From contig OX359250.1 in assembly GCA_947179485.1 (NCBI GenBank), positions 6,159,661 through 6,223,660 on the forward strand: a stretch of 64,000 nucleotides of DNA, read 5' to 3'. The translations under genes were made by a program, and so were the position numbers. Source of the DNA: Allacma fusca. Its lineage: Eukaryota; Arthropoda; Collembola; Symphypleona; Sminthuridae. Shown one piece after another: positions 38,402 through 52,490 of this stretch; position 1 is the first letter of the stretch; every line of letters begins with the position of its first letter. Below the pieces are notes generated by a model that was given only the letters and a program-made list of their open reading frames with translations, ran no database searches and was not told the DNA's origin.

Positions 38402-38811
38402 TTTTCTTGGAACTTTATATTCCCTAACGCGTGCCAATTATTAATGCCTAGGAGTAACGTAATGCGTTGACTCAGTTTTTATTTTTATTGTGTGCTATAC
38501 TGGTCTTCGACTGCAGTGTTTGATTTATTGTTAGCTGGATCGTGAGGGTCACAGGAAATAGCATAGGACCGTGAAAATGGGTTGGTTGTAACAAAGATTC
38601 ACAATCAAGCAAGGGGCAAGGTGGCAGCTGCATTGCGTATTCATAGATGGCGTTAACTGGTCACTACGGTGACTAAATGCAATAATTTGTCATGATTATT
38701 TTTGATTGAATACAACAGATCACCATACTACATTCTATAGGGGTGCATACAATAGGTGATACAGTTAAAATCCATAACTATGTTGTGACAACAATAGGTT
38801 TTGACATTAAC

Positions 38812-38817
38812 TTTATT
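38812..38817 (-). promoter_or_regulatory. PEX13 polyadenylation signal
   Basis: AATAAA on the minus strand about 60 nt after the PEX13 stop codon. Confidence 0.55.
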
Positions 38818-38875
38818 AAAATAATAAATCACAAACGCGGTCGGGTGCCATATCATTAAACTAAAGCTTTAATTT

Positions 38876-41392
38876 TTAAGTTAGCTTGTCCGTCGTAGGT
38901 TCGTTATCACCGAATTCCGGTGGGGTGATTACAATGTTAGGATTTGGTACAGCTGCTTCGTCCACTTGACCAGGAGCCATAGAGGGCATAGAAGGGTGCA
39001 TATTGTGAGATCCGAATTGATTTGTTACCGGCGCTGATGGTGGTGGCATACTTATTTCATTATCTGTAGAACCTCCACTTCGTTTGCCGAGGATTTTTAT
39101 ATAATTAGTAGGTACGAGACCGATCTTGACACCATCCGATGCTAGAACCCATCCTTTAACGTTCGCCGGTTGGTTTGTAGCAGGAGCAAGCCGAATCTTT
39201 TGACCCGATCGGAGTTTCAACTCTCTATCAGCCATACCATCAAAATCGTACTGAGCAACAGCAAGAAAATGGTCCGATTGACCAGTGGCCCAACCTTTCG
39301 CTCCTATTATTCCAATGAAAATGAATTATTATTTAAATTTACTACAATGGCGATATCAATAATTATTACCATACAACTGTGTAATACAAATGTAATTGTA
39401 AAAGCTATCTTCTAGGCACAAGCTCAAAGACCATGAAGTTTCGTATCTGGTAGCCATTTAGTCTTAAATAAGTATTTGGACGGCTAAATCAACCCAGCGT
39501 CCTAATTTGAGACGGTCACGCAATAAGTCGCGAACTTTCACAGATTGAAAATTATATTATTACACCATATAAATAATCAGTACAGAATTTATTTCTGTGA
39601 GTTTCCCCTTGGGGAATTCAGGGCATATATTTGAAAAAAACAAGTCTCCCATTACATTTAGGAAGTACGTTAACCTCAAACGTACTTCTTTTTTTTTTCA
39701 ACACAATTCATATTTAAATGCCCATCCAGAATAAAAGGATTACAGAGCATCATCATTTTTTGGAGAAAAACACGAAACTACATTAAAATATATTTTCTTT
39801 CAACAGCAGATTCTGCTTAGTAGAAACAAAGGGCTACCATTCCCGGATTTCTTTCGAACACGGGCAATCTATTATTTCGCCCCCCAAAGTAATATTGGCA
39901 AATCAGTTTTCTGGGTTTAAAAACCTAACCCGTAGTTTTGGACATTTACGTTAGTTTAGTTCAAGCTGAAACGAGGCCCAATGACACTTTGGTGGTCGTT
40001 GTGCCTCGCTGCTAGCTGCACCACGACTCACGGCCACATAGTGACATCAATCCTTTCCAGCCGTAATAACCACACGACAAAACATACCCACTGCAGAAGA
40101 CATGTTAATTTATAAATACAGCACAAAGAACTAACCTTTAGCATTTGCGTTCAGATTTAGAGACGAAATCAACTTCCACATTAAATACGGGCCAGCCATG
40201 ATAAAACCTAAAAACATTAAGATCGGCCACGAGGAATTTTTCGAATGCGGGTAAAGTTCACTTTCCAATTCGCTTCTCTGCATATCTGGTCCAACGCCAC
40301 CTGAGAGAGTACCCCACAACGATTCGACATCTTCTGGTTTAATCTTAGAGATTCCTGTCAAAATAGTACTAATTAGCTAAAACTCGGGATTTCATACCAT
40401 TCATTTGCAAATAATTTAAAAATAACGAAAGTACTTACCTACTAAGTAGAGAAACCTCCTTATAACCCATCGGAAAAACCGAAACACAGCCATTGCAGAC
40501 AAAATATGTTTCAATCTTCCCATATGATCTGCAACTCCAACCACAGCTCTGAAGGAAGAGTAAACAGCATGGAATGTTGACTCCAGCATAGCACTAATGG
40601 AACCAAAAGCACTGACAAAAGATTCAATTGACTGGAACGCATTTGCTGAAGATTCTTCCGCAAGTTGTGAGAATGTTGGCTGTCCATCCGGGTTCATTGG
40701 ATTAGTTCCATAACCCCCGTACATGCCCATTCTATTTCCATAAAATCCTCCGTAGCCTCCGCCAAAACCTCCGCCTCCTCCCATTCCGTAAGAACCCATG
40801 CTGTATGGACTATAGTATGAAGAGCCGGAACTGTAGTACGGACTCCCCCCTCCGTAACTTGAGTAAGGTAACATTGCTGAGCGATTGTACACTGACCCAG
40901 AGGAATACAGAGGTCTTGTCTGTCCCGGTCGCGGAGGTAAAGCTGGTGCCCCAGAAACCGCTGCAACTGAACCACCTCCAGATCCCGGGTATGGAATGGC
41001 AGAACTATGCAATCTGTCCCTATGTACAAATATTTTTAGTATTACTTCCCACTATTCCATGATATAAGTACATCAACACAAGTCAACATAATTGACAAAT
41101 GTCACAAAATATACAAAACAAATAAAAATCATACATATCACACTAATAATTGCCAAGCTCATTTACAAGATGTAACGCATAAGTAATTATCTCAATCACA
41201 CACGAATGACAAAACGTAAATTACCTATTCCTCTACAACCCCGTCCTACTTCAATAATACAAACAAACTCCCCAGACTCTACAAACGATTAAATAACAAT
41301 AACACTCACGCTTGATACCCACTGTTAATCGAGCTTAAGCCACCAACTGACCCAGAGTTCGACACTTCCCAAGGTTTCGTGGGGATGCTCAT
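38876..41392 (-). CDS. PEX13: peroxin 13, peroxisomal membrane docking protein
   Basis: With PEX14 it forms the docking complex that takes PEX5-bound matrix proteins into peroxisomes. Coding exons on the minus strand are 41392-41310, 41019-40439, 40354-40136 and 39303-38876: 1311 nt, 436 residues (human 403). It begins MSIPTKPWEVSNSG. A proline-rich part is followed by a Gly/Tyr/Ser-rich tract (about 77-132) of the kind now known to form the hydrogel-like import channel. A conserved region follows (FQSIESFVSAFGSISAMLES). A membrane segment spans about 264-284 (WPILMFLGFIMAGPYLMWKL). An SH3 domain spans about 304-368, with AQYDF, KGWVLAS and GLVPTNYIKIL. The tail after the SH3 domain (about 68 residues, Pro/Met/Asn-rich) is longer than in human. 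A possible untranslated exon donor (CCAG|GTAAG) lies near 41680. Confidence 0.95.
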
Positions 41393-44148
41393 GATGGAGG
41401 TTCCAGATTAAACTTCGTCTTTAACTACTTTCAACAGCGAAGCAAAGATTTCCGCCTACAAAGTTAAAGGTCACCAATTATTATGTTTTGGGAGGCATGT
41501 AAAATCATGACGTTGTTACACACACACACACAGTCACAGTCACTCAAAGTTATACATAAAAACTCTTGATGACTGACTATACTGGGGACAGCCTTTCCTC
41601 ACATTCTTTTGGATTTCTCATTAAATACAAATCACTCAATTACAAATTTAAGAAAGTGCAGAAGAAGAACATACTTACCTGGAATCAAGAAATTGACTGG
41701 CAAGACATAAAATTAGGGAAGTAAGTTTGAAGAAACTTGTTCACTCACATGACTGCACAGAAAGAGTAGTTTCCACCATGTCTGAAAAACAATAATATAG
41801 TAATTGGGTAAATATATAAAAGAGCGATATTTAACTTGGTTTTGAAGAGGGACTGATTATATGTCTGAGGTATAGTTGGGGAAACGTGAGTTATGTTTAT
41901 ACGTGAATAGTTACATACTCTCAGGCCTCTGGATATATCGACAGATACACATACACATGGAGTCTATGTCTGTAGGTATAGTTACTCAAAGGACGAGTTT
42001 GATCCTACAATTTAAATTATGCAATAATAATAATTAATGACGAGTAGTACGAACGAAGGTGCACCGTACATATGTAAATGATCAGCTGTTGTAAGCTTTC
42101 CCACTGCGCCGCACTTGCAACACTTTAAATCAACTTTTGATACACCATCCACATACTGCCCTATGACGGGCTTCAGCTCGACAATGTTAAATCCACACCT
42201 TCCTGTCGAGAACTCTCCACTGACTATCCCCAATATGTACATGCGTCCTTCACCTTTTTCTCATGGGCTCGGAATTTCCCATACTCATTGCCATACACAT
42301 ACACTACTGACAATGAGTTGTGTCATATACAGCTGCAGTTAAATAAGCAATGCTGGGCATCTACCGTTCGAATTAAAACAATCCCTTACGATTGACAACA
42401 GTACCAGTAACCTGTAGGATCTGACGATTCTCCTTCAGGATGCGATATAGAGATTTAAATATTTTCCAGGTGCATTTTTTATTATACAATAAATCTGAAG
42501 TATTTACATTGTCTCATGATCATATTTATAATAAGTTTTTGTACATATTGGAGAAGAAGCGAGATAATCGTCTCCACAAGAAAGTAAGGATCATTCCAAG
42601 GAGTAGCGCCGCCCTCGAAAGAGTTCGACATCCTCGTTCATTGAGATTATTAATGATGAAGGCTCGTGTTTGGGTCTTTAGTGAATTTTAAAATTTTGGG
42701 GGATTATCGTCCCCAGCCCCAGTAATTTTCAAAGAAATACAGAAGATTGCTATTTCGCAGGGGTCGGACTCTTGTAAATTTCTCTAGATCTCTGGAATTT
42801 CCATGCTGAATCTTAAGCCCCAAGCTTAGGGAAGTTGTTTATGATTTCGAAAATCCCGGGTTGGGAAACAGGTGAACAAACGTCAAAATCCAAGTGTACA
42901 AAATAAATTGCCCTGAAAGACTATCCTTTTTGAAAATCCCTGCCAAAAAAATTATAACGAACTTGAAGATAGATCCCTGTTCGCAAAAAATATTCCCTCC
43001 CTATTGAAATCCCCCCTGGGAAGAATGTTCCCTCCCATCTTCCCCCAAAAATCCTACCCCTTGACTTATTTGTATTGTTAAAAAGGGATTGTCGTGGGAA
43101 ATGAACTAATGACAAATATTGTTTATTTCGAAGAGGAGCCGTGACCTGTCCACGTTTGTCTGAGGACTTGACACTTGACTGACAAGACGCTGAAGAAGTC
43201 ATAATAAAGATGGAAGTTTCCCTCCAGTCCATGCAGAGTAGCTTTAAATTATCTTTTTAAGATTCTAAAAACTCCCTTTTTATCATCGAAACTCCCCAGA
43301 ATATGAATCATTCCTGTCTAAATAATCAAAATAGCCACTTCTAGAAATTAAAACCTATTCCGAAAAATTGTTATACTTCCGAACTACAGTTGGACAACAT
43401 TTTCAGAGTCTATAATAATAATTATAGCGTTTGAGTTGAGGCTCATGCTTTTCCTCAGGATGACATCCATTGCTCCATATTTCAGGATGACTTTCGTAAA
43501 TTGAAATGAAAAAAAAAATTCAGGGTATAATGCTTTTAAAGTAAGTAAGTACTTTACTTAAATGATAAAAAGAATGGATTTGGAATATCATCGGAGGGGG
43601 GTAGGTGAGTCGCAGGTTGCCCCAGTGCGGAACGTCGTGTGTCCATCTGATGGAGTTGGGTCGAGTTGCTTGGGGCGGGAATTTGAGGGCGGGAGTTGTG
43701 TGTGGTGGGGAGGGGGCGCAAGATCCGTTAGTAGGTTGCTCCCATTGTAATGTACATACTGTAGAAAGGAAGGATTGGAAGACTGAGAGGAGAATGGGAT
43801 GAGGAGCGACCAAGGGATATGGGATGGAGGATTTTGGAGGAAGCAGTTGAGGAGAGGAGGACAGGACAGGACTGTTTATTATGAGAGCGAAGAGTAAGTA
43901 TATAGGAACTGCCCGACTCCATACTCGTCGTTCCTTCATTCCTTCCCCACACATACAAACACACACACACATACACATACACACTCTCAACTACATACAC
44001 ACATAACCACCACTGACTACAGACAACTAGACATTGGACTATTGGGAGTTATAGCCTATAATACTAAAGCCCTCTCTCAGTTCCTGTATACAATTTCTTG
44101 GGGATATTACTTTTTGAGGTCTATGTTAAAAACAAGAGGATGGTGAAA
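41393..44148. other. intergenic region between PEX13 and E2F (head to head)
   Basis: Should contain both promoters and leader exons. A CA-rich run lies at 43951-43985 and a G-rich stretch at 43590-43890. The latter gives overlapping ORFs on both strands with low-complexity translations. A minus-strand frame at 42012-42242 includes CCKCG but no recognisable domain. Nothing here could be assigned to a gene. Confidence 0.45.
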
Positions 44149-46657
44149 ATGGCCGACGCTTCAGGTTCTGGCACTCCGGGCAGTCGGTATGAGAAATCCC
44201 TGGGACTCCTCACTACCCGTTTCGTCACATTATTGCAAAAGGCCAAGGACGGTGTCCTCGACCTCAAAGAGGTGAGTAATATTTCAGTCGTCCAGTCCCA
44301 CTTTCCAGTACGTCCCAGTCAATAGTCGTCGTCTGGTGAGTTCCCTGCCGCAGGTTGAATTTGATGCCAAAAGTAGACGACTGCATGGCGGAAACAGGAT
44401 TTGAAAATAAGAGGCGTCATTTGAATTCAAATTCCCTATTTTTATTTTCCTCAATTATTTTCAAATTCAATTCCCCTGGAAAAATTCATGTCCTTCAGTC
44501 CGACCTCCTCCAGTCATTATTTATTTTTGAGAGTCTCCACACAATCTGAACTCATCCATGATCAAATGTTTTTCTTTCCAGGCTGCCGACATTTTGGCCG
44601 TTCGACAAAAGCGACGGATTTACGATATTACTAATGTTCTCGAAGGGATTGGACTCATCGAGAAAAAAACTAAGAATGCAATCCAATGGAAGTATGTTTA
44701 TTTTGATTCTTTAAGTCATTTCAGTTTATTACAGGCATATTCCAGAGTTTGAGGTAGTTCATTGGGAAATCCTCGGAGTTTGGGATCTAGGAAAACCCAG
44801 GGTTTTATTTTTTGGAGTTGTTAAGAAGTTTTTGGGCTAGAGGCCTAACTTTTTCCCTGGGCAAGTTCGGAGCTATCTTGGAAATAAACTGTCAAATTAG
44901 CCCTCAAGTCTGTAGAAATTTTGAGAAATGAAATCCTTTGCGATCAGTTATGTGGGATAGAGTGTGCGTAGTCGAGGAAAGCTTCGGTTGAGATGAGCTT
45001 GCCCGTTATCACAATATTGAATGAAGGCAGGTTTTTTTTTTACAAATTTTTGTGAGGGCAATAAGGTGCCCAATTTTTGTAGTCTATTGCACTGCAGTTC
45101 ACAGTCCAAAATGTGAGTACTTTCTGAAGGACTGGAATTGTTGACAAAAATTTTTTTTGTCAGTTCTAAATTTATTTGGAATAATGTATTGGTGTTATTA
45201 GTATCTATTGTGGGCTATTTTTCGATGAGTTGGTCCTATTTGTAGAATCCGAATACGGGGAAGCGATGGGTGTAAATGAGTGACTGAGATTTGGTTATGT
45301 TAGGTTTTTATGGACCCCGAAGAGGCAAACTAACGAATTTCGGATTATAAAAGTTAGGAACTAGTTGTACATTTTTTATGGGATTTTTGACAACCCTTGT
45401 AATGGATGCCCTGTATCATTTGCCTCGTATTGTGTTTAAACTATCAATTGTTCAGAGAGGTTAATTTCCTGTATTACATAAATGATCACTCTGCTTCAAA
45501 AATAAGTAATCCTTCGTAGTGTTTATTTCGAGATTTTTTCTTTGCTTTTGTTTGGAGACTGGAGATTTTTAAAATATTTGTAATTTTTAGGGGAGCAAGC
45601 CCTGGAACTAATACTGAAGAATTCGTAGCCCGGGTGGAGAGGCTTAAGGATGAAGTTAGAAGGTTGGATAAAATTGAGAAGGATATGGATAAACATCGAC
45701 AAGTATGTTTAAATCTATGGAGATTTCTAAGCGATTTCTGAACAAATGCTTAGTTTTTAGTTCGGTGTGCATAATTTCAACTGATTGTCAGGTGCTGTTT
45801 TTGTAATAGTGGCTGGAGCAAAGCTTGAGGAATATAACAGAAGAACCTAGCAATATCAAATATGCGTATGTCAAGCAGGAGGATATTACAGAATCCTTCG
45901 AAGACCAGACCCTCGTAGCCATTAAACGTCCCAAAATTGTCCACATGGACTTCCCGGTTATTGAAAAGGTAGATAACAAGACTATCTTTTATAGAATGGT
46001 TATAAATATCTTTGAATTACTCTTTAAACATGTAGTTGATTTCAATAATTAATTATTACGGAGAGAAATTAATAATTTTTTTTAATTCAACAGGCAGGAG
46101 AACCAACAAAGTACAAGATAGTGATGAAAGCTGCTAAAGAACCCATACATAGTTTTCTTGTTAATCCAGAGTTAGAGCCTCCTGGAGTCATTGTTGATTT
46201 TCCTAATAATTATAAAGCGTGGCTGGAAGCTAAGAAAATCTCAGAAGCTGGGGATTCAGTGGATGATGGGTCTGAAACCAAACCTGAGTCTTCTGAAGCA
46301 GGTGTGGGGGATGAACAAGGAGAAGATGATCTTGCTGCTGAATTACCCGATGGCTTTTGCTCTACGTCCCGTAAGTAGTGTTTTAGAACTTTATGTTTAT
46401 ATAAATCACCCGACAATTTAAGTTCTCTCCCGCCAACAAAATAGTCAACAGATATTATTTTTTTACCATGAGCCCGGAAAACGGGCGTAGCGTTAGCTGT
46501 GGAATGAGGTTACTAATTTAAAACCAATTTTAATGTAGTTGTGGGACCCATCCTCCGACTAAGTCCGCCACCCACGGAGCAGGACTACCGGTTTACGCTG
46601 GCCAAACATGAAGGATTAGTAGAACTCTATGACGTTCGTGCCAATACCAATGGTTAA
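44149..46657 (+). CDS. E2F4/5: E2F transcription factor, E2F4/5 (repressor) type
   Basis: DNA-binding cell-cycle regulator that works with DP and an Rb-family pocket protein. Coding exons are 44149-44271, 44582-44691, 45591-45702, 45810-45968, 46094-46370 and 46539-46657: 900 nt, 299 residues. The start at AAAATGG is chosen because [20 protein letters not shown] matches the human E2F4 start; in-frame ATGs exist upstream (44140, 44098). The winged helix (about 15-79) holds [19 protein letters not shown] and the DNA-contacting [20 protein letters not shown] leucine-rich dimerisation/coiled-coil region (about 88-125) and marked box (about 125-195) follow. An acidic linker (about 205-250) precedes the C-terminal pocket-binding motif, where [15 protein letters not shown] and VELYDV match E2F4. 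No cyclin-A-binding N-terminus is present, as expected for E2F4/5. It is shorter than human E2F4 because the Ser/Pro-rich spacer is reduced. Confidence 0.94.
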
Positions 46658-49301
46658 ATCTTCGAGACTTCTGATTTTTCTATACATAGTGAGTTAAGTT
46701 CATATTGCAGTTATCAGGCTCTTCGGAATTCATATTTTTCTGTCAGATAGTGATTATAATTGCTAAAGTGATTTTTGCAATTTTCACACTCAACCGTGTT
46801 CAGAATAGCTTAAACGTATTTTTTTGTTTACATGTTGTAATTTACTTACCATCTAAAAATGTATAGATCCATCGTTAAATTATAAATGATTTTGATTCAA
46901 TACAAAATAATGCAACACAGTTTTTTTGTCCAGTCCAAAACGTTCATGTATCCCTTATTTACTGAATCCGCTAATAAGTTTTACGTTTGAAATAGTTCTT
47001 TTTTGCTTGGTTCTTGTTTACTTTCCATTTTGTTATTATAAGCTTTTAATGTTTTGTGACTGGTGTCTCATATATGTATTTTTTACATTTTAGTTTTAGT
47101 TAGGATGTATAATTACATGTAGGAATGAATAATTATTGTGAAAATTATCAAGTTTCAACCACTAAAACACTCTTAGCCGGCTTAGCTACGTGTAGTAGTC
47201 CTTGAGAAATTGAAAATCTCTTCTAACCTTACTAGGTTACAAAAATGTTAAGTGTTTAGTATGGGACATGACACGGAGGTCTGTCGGTGTAAGTCAAATC
47301 AAACAAATTATGTAGGTACTAATATATTCGGGATTTAAGTAAATTGAAAAGAGTAATATTAATTTTTCCTGCGATTATTTTTAATCGCTTAAATCTACAA
47401 CACACGTAAGATGAAAGATTTTATAACGTATATTTTTATTGTATTTGCTGGTAATAGAATTTGTTGGTTTGTGTATTCTAATAATTTCCATGTACATATA
47501 AAAATGAACTATGGACCGAAAATAATAATAAGCAATATTAAGATTCTACAGTGAAAACAAAAGACTCGCACTAGTATTTTTTGTTGGATGTTTTATTCGT
47601 TTATTATTACAAATCCTGGAGTGTAGGTGTGCTTGTTTTCTCCTTGGCGCATTTGAGATTAAATTAAAGTTCTAGGACTTATATATTTTAGATGTGGAAT
47701 CTTAGCATCGTTGCACATAAAAACTCAATGTTATCTGAAGGAAAACACTGCAGACGTTAATGTAAAGTTGGACTAAGATTACAGTAAGTACCTAGGAGAG
47801 TGTCGCATGTCGCATTTTTCATCCGTCACAACCAAATTGTCTGCATAAGTTTCAACTGCGAGTAAATATATTTGTGGTAACTCATACAATTCTGCATTTT
47901 ATGAAGAAGAACAACACACGGACATGATCACTTTAAAATATGCAATTTATTAAATATAAGCCATGTGAGATTTTACGGACGTGTTTCAAGTTAACTCAGT
48001 AGTGTTATATAATGTTATAATAATTGCTATGTTTGAGATACAGGAATAAAACGTAGACAGCGGAGTATTTATGCTTAAACACGTTTTGCAGTAAATCAGA
48101 GTCATATAGAATAGGTTTATATTACTACTTTAGTACACATCTACATGGTAATAACTGTAAATGGTGAAATTTAATACCTAAATAAATATTAATTATTGGA
48201 TCCTTACATCCTGTATTTACTGGTTCAGTTTCTTTGTAATTTCTTTCTCTCGAACTTACACACTACTTGACACAATCCTCTGTTAAAACTTCGCCTAATT
48301 TATGCTCAAGTTTGAGTAGACAAAATATTGTTCATACCAGAATCAAATCAACCCACCATTGACTCCTGTCGTAAATAAGTAGTTCACGGAAAATACAATT
48401 TGTGAATGAAACTTCGAAGCTAATGTTACATATCAAAACCATTCATTGTCTGTCACTTACTGTGTACAATTTACAGTAAATAGATTGCTGTTGTGAGGAC
48501 ACTGCATGTTAATGGCAGTAAGCCAATTTGAGATTATTTTTGCCTTTCGGAGGTGTACAATCCATCTAATTAATATTACTCACAACTCTGACCGTTTATC
48601 AAAGAAAAAGGTTCTTGAAAAATTATTGCAAAAGTTACCCGATGATGGGATGAAGTCTGATCCAAGTGCACATGATAATTACAAAACTATTAAGGAACAA
48701 AAATGCATACGCAATAAATTAGACTTGCTTATACCTCATATTTACAGGCGATGCAAAATCTTTCCAGTCTCAAGAAAATTAATTTCCTTGAACCAAGAAA
48801 AATTCCGCATTAAATAATGATGAATACTTGGTATTGATATTGGTAGTAAGTGAAATGATCATTAATATTAATGTTTCTTAGAACTTTCATATGAGAGTAC
48901 AAATTGATACACAACCTACAAAAATTTCATTATCAGGCATTAAGCATTTTAAAACATGCTACAGACTATTAAAAACAGCAGCTGAAAAATCAACTTTCTG
49001 TCTTAATCAAATAAAGGAAAGAATTGCTCAAATTTACTCACTTGTAAGTACTTGCTGTATCTATATGTTAACCCTAAATACTGAGCCTCCTGCAAAAGTG
49101 ACAACATAATCAAGGCAACGTGTTCTGAAAAGCTACGGACCAGAATTAATAATTTGAGTATTCAGAGATTTAAATCTAGTTTGTTGCAGGAATTTCATAC
49201 ATACTTTTTATTAGAGTAAAGCCGGCTAATAAAAAGGAAAAATTTCGAATTGAAACCTTAAGTTTACTGGAAAAAGACAGATTCCTACTTATAAATAACA
49301 A
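46658..49301. other. 3' flank of E2F and EB1; no recognised gene
   Basis: AT-rich sequence between two convergent genes, probably including a long E2F 3' UTR. Two plus-strand ORFs (48506-48817 and 48891-49109) have protein-like, Lys-rich composition but no family match. Confidence 0.45.
48506..49109 (+). CDS. two adjacent small ORFs, unknown
   Basis: The first ORF (103 codons) contains SKKKVLEKLLQKLPDDGMK and a Lys/Arg-rich tail. The second (72 codons) contains TCYRLLKTAAEKSTFCLNQI and KERIAQIYSL, directly followed by a good splice donor (CTT|GTAAGT, 49043). They could be exons of a small unknown gene, remnants of a transposon, or accidental. No start context, acceptor or homologue supports them. 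Confidence 0.2.
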
Positions 49302-49307
49302 TTTATT
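49302..49307 (-). promoter_or_regulatory. EB1 polyadenylation signal (candidate)
   Basis: AATAAA on the minus strand about 150 nt after the EB1 stop codon. Confidence 0.45.
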
Positions 49308-49453
49308 ATTCATGTGGTATTATCTCGGCATCCCGTTTGGCGTGGCTCATCACTCATCACGTTTCATCGATGGGATAATAAGTTGTTTTACACGTCCGAG
49401 TTGATAACAGATGAAATGATATTAGCTAGAAATTTTAATTGTGCAATTTGGAC

Positions 49454-52257
49454 TTAATATTCGTCTAAATCATCACCATCACCATTAGGTGGAGGAACGT
49501 CTGCATCTTCTGGAGCAGCAAAACCATCCTGAAATATACCAAATCACACTCATGACTCATTATTTATCATAAACCGTTGTCTTTAGAAATGATAAAACAA
49601 AAAAATTCATACCAAGCTTGTTTTCCTTATAGTGCTTACCTCAGTAGCGTAGAGAATGTCCAAAATTTTCTGCAACATGGGATTTGTCTCAACGCCGTCT
49701 TGCTCTTGACAATAAACTTCAATGTCTCTTAATTTGCCAAAGTAAAAATCACGCTCTTTTTCAAGACCTTCCAAGCTAAGTTTAGTATCTGCCAACTGGA
49801 AGGAAAATAAGCATATCATTGTATACAATATCATCATAGTTCACACAAATCTGTTTACAAAAAAGCTTTAAGGCGTAAACTTATGGCTAGTTTGCTGCTC
49901 TAGCCTGACGTACAGATTGTAGAAATTTTGGTCAAAACCCCAATATTTTTGAATGTCCTGCCAATATTTAGACTAGGATTTCGAAATTTTTCTTGTACAG
50001 CAATTAAATAGCTCTACACTGAACTATCAATGGTCGTCGAGATGCGACATCCTGGTCTTAAATTCAGTTTTTTAAAATTACTAAACCTGAACGAAATAAA
50101 TTTGAAATATCCTGAATTTAAAGACAACACCTCTTGAGGGAGGTGCATGGTCTCAAATAAATCCTTGTTAAAATTTTGGAAAACAATCTGTATATACTTT
50201 TGACTCCCCGCCAAAATTTTGACAATGGTTCTAAATTTTGACCTAGATTATTTAATTATGTAGAGTATTTCAATAGCTATTAATGCACTATCCTGGACTG
50301 AGATGAAACTTTTTAGTCAACAGTTATTTAGGCTTTGAAAACATTCTCTGTTGCCCCAAGATTCCGTGCAATTCCTGAACGGTGTGGCTTGGCATGTTTG
50401 TCAGCACGACGGTTGGAATGAAGTTTTGTACTTGATACAGCGTTAACTACTTCAAAACGCTACATCGTACATACCACTTTTACTTGAATACATATATTAG
50501 TAGTGGAATACTTGTTACACAGAAACCAATCAAGTCAACTAGCATCCGAATAATTGGGATGTTAGTAGTAAGCTGAGGTTCAGCACACGCCTATAAGGAA
50601 ATCCGTTCATCCGAAGAGTAATGATTGATTCTTACGCTGCTAGCTATGCAGATTATTTCAACCTTGAACGTAAGCTGCGCTTTTCCGAAATTGCAAAAAA
50701 ACGACCTTAGCTTAGAAAAGTAGCAGAAGTGAGCATTTGCCAAAAATGTCACAAAAATGTGTACACGCGAACCCAAATCATATTTCTTGTTCACACTGGG
50801 GGTCTTTCTGAAACTTAAGACAAATGTTTTCTATCGAAACCAGGCAACATAATAAATCCTTCGGAACGCTCCAGTCGGATCTCCCGAAGGATTTTTACTA
50901 CTGGATCAATGATATTACTGTAGTACGTATAAGAAGGATGTCAGCAGGATTAAAACATATAAAATCTAGCTAGAATGTTACAAGTATAGGTTACTAGACA
51001 AATTTGTCAATAAAAAAGTTGTTAGTGCTCGCGGTTTTCGCTTCAGTGCTTCTGTATTTTTCAAAATTTCGATTGGTCTACTAATAAAGCAAAAGCAGCG
51101 GGAGACGGAACAACTGAAAACTTGAGAAATGAACTTGAATACACAAACTATTGCCTCACCTGCGCGGTCAGTTCTTCAATTTGTGAATTGCTAATGGAAC
51201 CTCGGTTCGTAGGGAGATTACGAGCAGCTGCAGGTTGTGGTCTGGCCATAACACCGTTATTATTATTTCTCATCCCCAGCCCCAAAGCTGAAAATAATAA
51301 ATAAACTCATGTCATATAAGCATTGTACACCTGCAATTTTTTTCACTCGCGCAATTCCATTTTGTATGTAGACGAATAATCAAACTCAAATGGCTAATAT
51401 CGATTGAACCTAAACCTTGACCTTGACGATTTCTCGTACTAAACACACATTCATAAGAATATGATGGATACAATAACTCACTTGGTGGGTTTGATTTCCG
51501 AGATGCAATCTGGGAGGTTGCAGAAGGTGCTACACGATGCATTGGTTTACCAGGCTGTCCAGGAGATCCGCCCAAAGGAACTCCTCCACGAGCTTCCAAA
51601 GCATTGTAAGGGTCTCCTTTATAGTTGGCATCAAAAAACTTCTTGAACCACTGAACAAACTCGAAGTTATCTTGAAACCTTCCTTTTACTAATTTATCAA
51701 CTGGGATCACCTAAAAGGGAAAGTAAAAACAGTATACAGATTAAGTGGAATCATAAACCTCAGCGATTTCACAAGTAGAAAAATCAAGCAACTTTACATC
51801 TTACGACCGACATGAAGGTCGAATCATGGAAACAATCAACAAATTAAACTTGAAAACTATCGACATTATTGTGGTATACGAACTAATATTTAATTAATTG
51901 CGTTTTTTCTTGAGATTTTGCTCAATACGAAGCATAATTTTTGAACAATTAAAAAACAAGTACGAATTAAATTCCTACACAATAATTTCTAACGATTACG
52001 AATATAAAGTTGTAAGCTCAACGCTTTGTCCAACTATCGAAGGTTCTTACAAAATTCTTATAAAGCGCACGCTGTAAACATTCTTAAGTTATATCACAAT
52101 ATCGACCAAAACTGAGACATTAATAGGTACTGGTAATCATTTTATATTACCTTCTCCACTTCCATTTTCTTAAATCCAGCTTGTAGAACTTTGAAGTTCT
52201 GAATAAATTCATGTTCAAGCTTGGTCTGAAACTTAACCTTCTTCAGAGGGACACTTC
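49454..52257 (-). CDS. EB1: microtubule plus-end binding protein EB1 (MAPRE family), 5' end missing
   Basis: Tracks growing microtubule ends and recruits SxIP and CAP-Gly partners. Visible coding exons on the minus strand are 52257-52151, 51710-51482, 51287-51160, 49795-49640 and 49528-49454: 231 residues in one frame. The first visible exon starts inside the calponin-homology domain at [20 protein letters not shown] and continues [30 protein letters not shown] and [10 protein letters not shown]. Next is a Gly/Pro/Ser-rich linker, with an Asn run (MRNNNNG) at the start of the third visible exon. The coiled coil/EBH domain has [20 protein letters not shown] and [12 protein letters not shown]. 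The acidic tail ends DDLDEY, equivalent to the EEY/F that CAP-Gly domains bind. About 54 N-terminal residues are absent. The phase of the 52257 acceptor requires a preceding exon ending in G, and the 200-N gap starts 234 bp upstream. Confidence 0.95.
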
Positions 52258-52490
52258 CTAAAAATTGCATACACAATAAAATATTGGCACAGGTTATTAT
52301 CGCATTTAAACACTCATGTATAACTCCATCAGCTATCTCCGGCCAAAATCCATCACAGCTCAAAATGTCGTGAAATTTGCTCTAAGCAAAGTTAAAACCC
52401 TATAGAACCTCCCACCGAAATATTTTCGTCGTTACTCTAACGGTTAACGTGCTAGGTCAACGGAAACTTTTACAAAGGGCACGATATATC

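Noticed and set aside
42012-42242. Minus-strand ORF with a CCKCG cluster that might be a zinc finger
   Set aside because: Only one cysteine cluster, no second ligand pair at proper spacing, and no homologue recognised.
43520-44000. Overlapping ORFs on both strands of up to 156 codons
   Set aside because: Translations are dominated by low-complexity G-rich/C-rich and CA-repeat sequence, and frames on both strands are open at once. No domain is visible.
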